DNA of 64,000 nt from Zobellia russellii (GTDB taxonomy: Bacteria; Bacteroidota; Bacteroidia; Flavobacteriales; Flavobacteriaceae): assembly GCF_018728565.1 (NCBI RefSeq), contig NZ_JACSOI010000001.1, positions 806,001 through 870,000 of the forward strand, read 5' to 3'. The notes under the pieces were generated by a model, which saw only the letters and a list, made by a program, of their open reading frames with translations, made no database searches and had not been told where the DNA came from. Position 1 is the first letter of the stretch; each line of letters begins with the position of its first letter. A program made the translations under genes and the position numbers. Below, in pieces: positions 59,473-64,000 of the stretch.

Positions 59473-61908
59473 TTACTCGGCATGCAAACTTTTTACGGGG
59501 TTTGCTAGGGCTGCCTTAATACTTTGATAGCTTACAGTGATTACGGATATGAGAACGGCCAAAAATGCCGCCAGACCAAATATCCACCAAGGAATATTTA
59601 TGCGATAGGAAAAATCTTCCAACCATCTGTTCATAGCATACCAGCCTAACGGCAGGGCTACCAGGATCGCAAGTCCGACCAATTTTAAAAAGTCTATAGT
59701 TAAGGCATAAGCAACCTGCCCAACACTGGCGCCCAAAACCTTCCGAACCCCTATTTCCTTGGTGCGTTTTTGGGCATTGAAGGCTGCAAGGCCAAAGAGT
59801 CCCAAGCAGGCAATTAAAAGGGAGAGTACCGTAAATATGATAAAGATATTGCCTAACCTTTGTTCACTGGCATAAGTATCATTAAAGGCATCTTCCATAA
59901 AATAATAATCAAATGGCTCACCGGGTACGATAGTATTCCAAACCCCTTCAATTTGAGCAATTGCATTGGCAAAATCGCCAGGCTTAATTTTTACTGCCAT
60001 GGCATAGGCCTCATCTCCCAAGTGCAAGCTTAAAGCATCAATATCTTCTTTTAGTGAAGCTATATGGAAATCCTTTAATACCCCAACAACAGTATAATAC
60101 GTTGGAGTATCAGAATCAAAATCTGGTGTATAGCGCTTGCCTATAGCCTCTTGCGGACTCAAATTCATTATTCTTGTAGCCGTTTCGTTTAAAATGATGG
60201 ACGTAGAGTCATTACCATAGGACCTATCAAAATCTCGGCCTGCCACGAATTCAAAATCCATAGTGGAAACATAATCGTAATCAACGTCCCAGGTTTGCAT
60301 ATTAATGGAAGATTCCACACTGGTTTCACCCGAATCAGGAAGAAAAGTGGTATCACTACGGGACGAGGGAGTAGGAAAATAACTGCTCAACGTAGCATTT
60401 TCAACAAAACTCAATTGTTTCACTTGTTCTTTGAGCGACGATACCTTGTCTCCTGCCGTATACACGTCATTTACAATCAAGACCTGGTCTTTTGAGAAGC
60501 CCAAATCTTTGCCTTGTATATACTTTAATTGTTGATATACCGCCAAGGTACTAACAATCAAAAAAACCGAAATGGCGAATTGAAATACGACGAGGGAATT
60601 TCTAATTTTACCGCCCTCAACACTATTTCCGTTACCTCCTTTCAATACCGTTGCAGGCATAAATCGCGACATAAAAAAAGCAGGGTAACTTCCTGAAAAC
60701 AATCCTAAGACAACAACGGAAGCCAACAAAATCAACCAAAAAATGGGATTTTGAAAAGGTATTGAAATATTTTTATCGGCAAGGGTATTAAAATAAGGCA
60801 AGGCTACAAGGGTCAAAACCAAGGCTAAGCCCAAAGCCAAAAAAGATACCAATCCCGATTCTACCAAAAACTGGCGTACCAGGTCTCTTTTATTGGAGCC
60901 CAAGGTCTTTCTAACCCCGACCTCCTTTGCCCTTTTCAGTGAATGGGCGGTAGAGAGGTTCATAAAATTGACACTGGCCAAGACCAAAAGAAAAACAGCT
61001 ATAAAAGAAAGGATATATATGCTCTGTATGTCGTTGTTAGCACTCATTTCCGCCACCCTATGGGATTTTAAATGGATATCGGTCAAAGGAATGGTGCTAA
61101 AGATTAAATGATTGCCGGCCGCCTTAAATTGCGCTTCCGTTATGCCCGGCATAAATTGTTGAACACCAGGAATAACATATTTGCCCAAAAAGCCGCGCAA
61201 CTGTTCTTGAATATCGTCTGCGTTAACCGTGGGAATCAACTTAATGAAGGTTTGGTAATTGTTACTGCCCCAATTGCCCACTACGGCATCTTCATATCCG
61301 GCCATCGCCTCAAAAACGGTGTACCCTTTCAAAAAGGAATTTTGCGGAAAATCTTCGATAACCCCAACAACGGTATAGTTTTCCTCATTGTTAAGCACTA
61401 TATTTTGCCCCACCGCATTGGTGATCGGAAAGTGCTTTTCGGCGGCCGTTCTGGTCAAGACCAAGGTATTCGGGTCTTTTAAAGCCGTATTTACATCACC
61501 CGCCAACAGCTCTACGCCAAACATTTCAAAAAAAGAGGGGTCTACATGGGTGGTATGTTCTTCCTTTACGTTTGCCAAATCATCGGCCTTGCGGACAAGG
61601 GCGCTACCACGTGTTCTAAAGCGTGTTACTACCTCAATTTCAGAAAAGTCGGATTTGAGGGCTTCAGCCATAGGGGCAGGAGTAACGGCGAATTGACGCT
61701 CGTCCCCACCAAATTTTATATTATTGTTTACACGATGGATCCGTTCGGCATCAGGAAACATTTTATCATAGCTCAATTCCTCATAGATGTACAACGAAAT
61801 GAGCAGTGCACCGGCCATACCAATGGCAAGACCAAATATGTTCAACGAAGTGAAAAATGGTTGTTTCTTAAGGCTTCTCCATGCTATTTTAAGGTATGTT
61901 TTGAACAT
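59473..61908 (-). CDS. MacB/FtsX-type ABC permease A
   Basis: An 811-residue paralogue: start TYLKIAWRSLKKQPFFTSLNIFGLAIGMAGALLISLYIYEELS, periplasmic domain, FtsX helices about 290-400 (FLLVLASVNFMNLSTAHSLKRAKEVGVRKTLG), second periplasmic domain and C-terminal helices ending KAALANPVKSLHAE. It is the first permease of the operon, 74 bases after the ATPase gene at 61983. Together with MFP and ATPase it could form a complete MacAB-like system, with B and C as further permeases. Confidence 0.9.
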   Translation of the reverse strand: MFKTYLKIAWRSLKKQPFFTSLNIFGLAIGMAGALLISLYIYEELSYDKMFPDAERIHRVNNNIKFGGDERQFAVTPAPMAEALKSDFSEIEVVTRFRTRGSALVRKADDLANVKEEHTTHVDPSFFEMFGVELLAGDVNTALKDPNTLVLTRTAAEKHFPITNAVGQNIVLNNEENYTVVGVIEDFPQNSFLKGYTVFEAMAGYEDAVVGNWGSNNYQTFIKLIPTVNADDIQEQLRGFLGKYVIPGVQQFMPGITEAQFKAAGNHLIFSTIPLTDIHLKSHRVAEMSANNDIQSIYILSFIAVFLLVLASVNFMNLSTAHSLKRAKEVGVRKTLGSNKRDLVRQFLVESGLVSFLALGLALVLTLVALPYFNTLADKNISIPFQNPIFWLILLASVVVLGLFSGSYPAFFMSRFMPATVLKGGNGNSVEGGKIRNSLVVFQFAISVFLIVSTLAVYQQLKYIQGKDLGFSKDQVLIVNDVYTAGDKVSSLKEQVKQLSFVENATLSSYFPTPSSRSDTTFLPDSGETSVESSINMQTWDVDYDYVSTMDFEFVAGRDFDRSYGNDSTSIILNETATRIMNLSPQEAIGKRYTPDFDSDTPTYYTVVGVLKDFHIASLKEDIDALSLHLGDEAYAMAVKIKPGDFANAIAQIEGVWNTIVPGEPFDYYFMEDAFNDTYASEQRLGNIFIIFTVLSLLIACLGLFGLAAFNAQKRTKEIGVRKVLGASVGQVAYALTIDFLKLVGLAILVALPLGWYAMNRWLEDFSYRINIPWWIFGLAAFLAVLISVITVSYQSIKAALANPVKSLHAE

Positions 61909-61982
61909 GATTTTCGTCTTTACAATTGGTTGTCCTTGATTAGGGGACCTTTTGAATTACTTTGATTGATGAATAAACTCCT

Positions 61983-62678
61983 TTACATAATGGCACCAAT
62001 AGCCCTGTTCTGGCTTTCGGTAACAATTTGACCGTCAAATAGATTTACAACTCTATGAGCGTAATGCGAATCTCTATCGGAATGCGTTACCATTACAATA
62101 GTGGTTCCTTCTTGATTAAGTTCCGTTAATAGGTTCATGACTTCTATACCGTTTTTGGAATCCAAGTTTCCAGTAGGCTCATCGGCAAGAATCAATTTTG
62201 GGTTGGTTACTACCGCTCTTGAAATGGCTACACGTTGCTGTTGACCGCCGGAAAGTTGTTGTGGAAAGTGCTTCTCCCTGTGTGCAATTTTCATACGCTC
62301 CAAAACCTCGCGTACTTTTTGTTTTCGTTCCGCTTTACCCATCTTTAGATAAATTAAGGGCAGTTCTACGTTTTCATAAACCGTTAGCTCATCAATAAGG
62401 TTAAAGCTTTGGAATACAAAGCCTAAATTTCCTTTTCTTAATTCTGTGCGTTGGCGTTCCTTAAGGCGACTTACCTCATGACCGGCAAATTCATAGGAGC
62501 CTTCATTTGGGCTGTCTAGCATGCCTATAATGTTAAGTAATGTAGATTTTCCGCAGCCGGAGGGCCCCATAATGGCAACGAATTCGCCTTCTTCAACTTT
62601 AAGGTTTACGTTATTCAGGGCCAAGGTTTCTACCTCTTCGGTCTTGAAACTCTTTTTAAGATTTTTTATCTGTATCAT
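61983..62678 (-). CDS. ABC transporter ATPase (MacB/LolD type), first of the operon
   Basis: A 231-residue ATPase: IMGPSGCGKSTLLNIIGML (Walker A), FVFQSFNLIDELTVYENVELPLIYL, signature QQLSGGQQQRVAISRAV, Walker B LILADEPTGNLDSKNG and switch VTHSDRDS. It has a complete canonical signature. It lies 62 bases after the membrane fusion protein and 74 before permease A, so it is the likely partner of one or several of the permeases. Confidence 0.92.
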   Translation of the reverse strand: MIQIKNLKKSFKTEEVETLALNNVNLKVEEGEFVAIMGPSGCGKSTLLNIIGMLDSPNEGSYEFAGHEVSRLKERQRTELRKGNLGFVFQSFNLIDELTVYENVELPLIYLKMGKAERKQKVREVLERMKIAHREKHFPQQLSGGQQQRVAISRAVVTNPKLILADEPTGNLDSKNGIEVMNLLTELNQEGTTIVMVTHSDRDSHYAHRVVNLFDGQIVTESQNRAIGAIM

Positions 62679-62740
62679 TTTTTAGTTTGATTTTTGTTGT
62701 TATAAAGATGATGCTTTGTGTGTAAAGTGACAGTTAATTG

Positions 62741-63991
62741 CTATTTTAAAACTATTTTTTCGGCTTCGCCAAAAGAGTCATAGTTACTGGTTATCACTTT
62801 CTCACCGGCTTGGAGGCCTTCAATGACTTCGTAATATTTTGAATTCTGTTTTCCTATTTTAATATTACGTTTTATGGCTTCTCCACCATCCGGGGAAACT
62901 ACGAATAGCCACTGCCCACCAGTACTTTGGAAAAAGCTTCCTTTGGGTAATAACAAGGCGTCACTAGATTCTCCCAATTGCAATTTAATGTTGTAGCTCT
63001 GTCCGGTACGGATGGTTTCAGGTTTCTCTTCCGTAAAGACCAAGTCTACTTTAAACCTCCCGTTGCGTACCTCGGGATATACCTTTCGTACCCGCAGCGG
63101 AAATTGCTTGCCGTTGCGCTCCAAAACGGCCACTAAGTCTCTTTTTACCCGATCAATATAGTGTTCATCTATATTCGCCTCAATTTTATAATCCGTAAGT
63201 ACGTTTACTTGCCCAATTCGTTGTCCTTGAGTAATATTTTGGCCTATTTCTGCATCAAGAAAACCTAGTTGACCGTCTGCCGGTGCACGTACATTCAGGT
63301 GGTCTAGCCGCTGATAGACCATACCCAGTGTTTTCTGCATTCGGTTAAGGTCCGCTTCCAGAACGGGCAAGGAGGTTTTTCTAACTTGGTCATCGTTTTC
63401 GGTCTGTACTTTTATGATATCGTACTGTTTTTGAGAAAGTTCGTAGTTTTCTTTTGCGGTAAGATAGGCTTCCTTTGATATGAGTTCCTCGGCGAACAGG
63501 GCTTCGTTTTGTTCAAAATTTCGTTTTAATCGTTGTAATTCCGTGGCCGCGGTAGCCAAAGACCTTCGCCCTTCAACTTGTCTTGAGTCAAAAGTTAACT
63601 TCGTAGAGCGTAAATCGTTTTGCTTCAGGGCCAGCCCACTTTCGCTTTGTAGTATTTGCTCGTACAGGTTAATATTATCCAGTTTTAGGATTATATCTCC
63701 TTTCTTGACGATAGCGCCTTCTTCAATTAGCTTTTCACTAACCCGGCCCCCTTCATAGGCATCCATGTAAATGGTGGCAATTGGAGCCACATTGCCGCTA
63801 ATGGTAATGTAATCATCAAACTTACCATTGGTTATTGAGGCTATGGAGAGTTTTTCCTTATCAGTCCGAAAAGTAGAGACGGAGCTGGCGAAAAGCAGTT
63901 GATAACCCACAAAAAGCAGTAGTATTGCCAGTGCAATGTAGCCGTAATGTTTGGGGCGTAATCCTTTTTTCTTTTCTAGTTGTATATCCAT
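62741..63991 (-). CDS. HlyD/MacA-type periplasmic membrane fusion protein
   Basis: A 416-residue membrane fusion (adaptor) protein with one N-terminal helix (HYGYIALAILLLFVGYQLLF). A lipoyl-like half GRVSEKLIEEGAIVKKGDIILKL opens the hairpin, followed by a coiled coil (ALKQNDLRSTKLTFDSRQVEGRRS; LERNFEQNEALFAEELISKEAYLTAKENYELSQ). The second half is LNVRAPADGQLGFLDAEIGQNITQGQRIGQV and a beta-barrel. It bridges inner-membrane permease and an outer membrane channel. It is first in the operon and starts ten bases from the right edge, so any upstream sensor genes or TolC are outside the window. Confidence 0.93.
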   Translation of the reverse strand: MDIQLEKKKGLRPKHYGYIALAILLLFVGYQLLFASSVSTFRTDKEKLSIASITNGKFDDYITISGNVAPIATIYMDAYEGGRVSEKLIEEGAIVKKGDIILKLDNINLYEQILQSESGLALKQNDLRSTKLTFDSRQVEGRRSLATAATELQRLKRNFEQNEALFAEELISKEAYLTAKENYELSQKQYDIIKVQTENDDQVRKTSLPVLEADLNRMQKTLGMVYQRLDHLNVRAPADGQLGFLDAEIGQNITQGQRIGQVNVLTDYKIEANIDEHYIDRVKRDLVAVLERNGKQFPLRVRKVYPEVRNGRFKVDLVFTEEKPETIRTGQSYNIKLQLGESSDALLLPKGSFFQSTGGQWLFVVSPDGGEAIKRNIKIGKQNSKYYEVIEGLQAGEKVITSNYDSFGEAEKIVLK

Positions 63992-64000
63992 TGTGCTATA

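Noticed and set aside
1-64000. CRISPR arrays, insertion sequences, prophage or integrase genes.
   Set aside because: No spaced direct repeats, transposase or integrase motifs, or phage structural genes were found by reading the window on both strands.

Overview
The window looks like a chromosome segment of a marine-type member of the Flavobacteriaceae (Bacteroidota), close in flavour to Zobellia or Maribacter; that placement is inferred. The supports are: many exact TAnnTTTG -7 promoter boxes with, in the best cases, a TTG about 17-21 nt upstream; almost no Shine-Dalgarno sites; a secreted protease with a type IX secretion (T9SS) C-terminal signal; a lipoprotein with an acidic export signal after its Cys; an HTTM membrane protein; and Bacteroidota-style 800-residue MacB/FtsX permeases. 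No prophage, insertion sequence, CRISPR array or rRNA was seen, and gene density is high.

Layout. 1-2983: mfd, cut by the left edge. 3.3-5.4 kb: a flavin disulfide-reductase relative and a TspO-like membrane protein. 5.5-11.9 kb: a DNA repair cluster (pdeM nuclease, DEXH helicase, ATP-dependent ligase, metallo-beta-lactamase exonuclease), with a lipoprotein gene inserted on the opposite strand. 12-18 kb: a TerB-like protein, fbp, a GNAT, aspartate kinase, and a two-domain acyltransferase resembling the aminolipid synthase OlsF. 17.7-20 kb: a minus-strand run of small genes (GNAT, DUF4870-like, two VOC proteins, DUF1801). 20-32.3 kb: mostly minus-strand housekeeping (2-hydroxyacid dehydrogenase, mgtE, rsmA, GGCT-like, DUF4286, S41 peptidase, TPR protein, serS, HTTM protein, ribF).

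32.4-36.8 kb: a 1261-residue T9SS-exported metalloprotease coupled to a lipoprotein. 36.8-39.4 kb: pth, rplY, prs and tRNA-Leu(CAA). 39.6-41.2 kb: a TetR regulator and an Asp-nucleophile alpha/beta hydrolase, each preceded by a copy of the same 18-bp palindrome, so a self-contained regulon. 41.3-42.5 kb: a HipA-like kinase and a DUF3037 partner with overlapping genes. 42.7-45.5 kb: PAS histidine kinase, Crp/Fnr regulator and pirin, with two perfect palindromes upstream of the first two. 45.7-50.8 kb: ACT protein, GntP permease, SGNH hydrolase, a secreted unknown and an ABC exporter. 50.8-53.7 kb: ferredoxin, ferredoxin reductase, NifU C-terminal protein and Mrp, an Fe-S/electron-transfer group. 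53.9-64 kb: one probable operon of a membrane-fusion protein, two ATPases and three MacB-type permeases.

The best candidates for under-described biology are the HipA/DUF3037 pair, the TetR-hydrolase regulon, the OlsF-like enzyme, the palindrome-flanked sensor block and the triple-permease operon. The repair cluster is a known type and is split here by an inserted gene.
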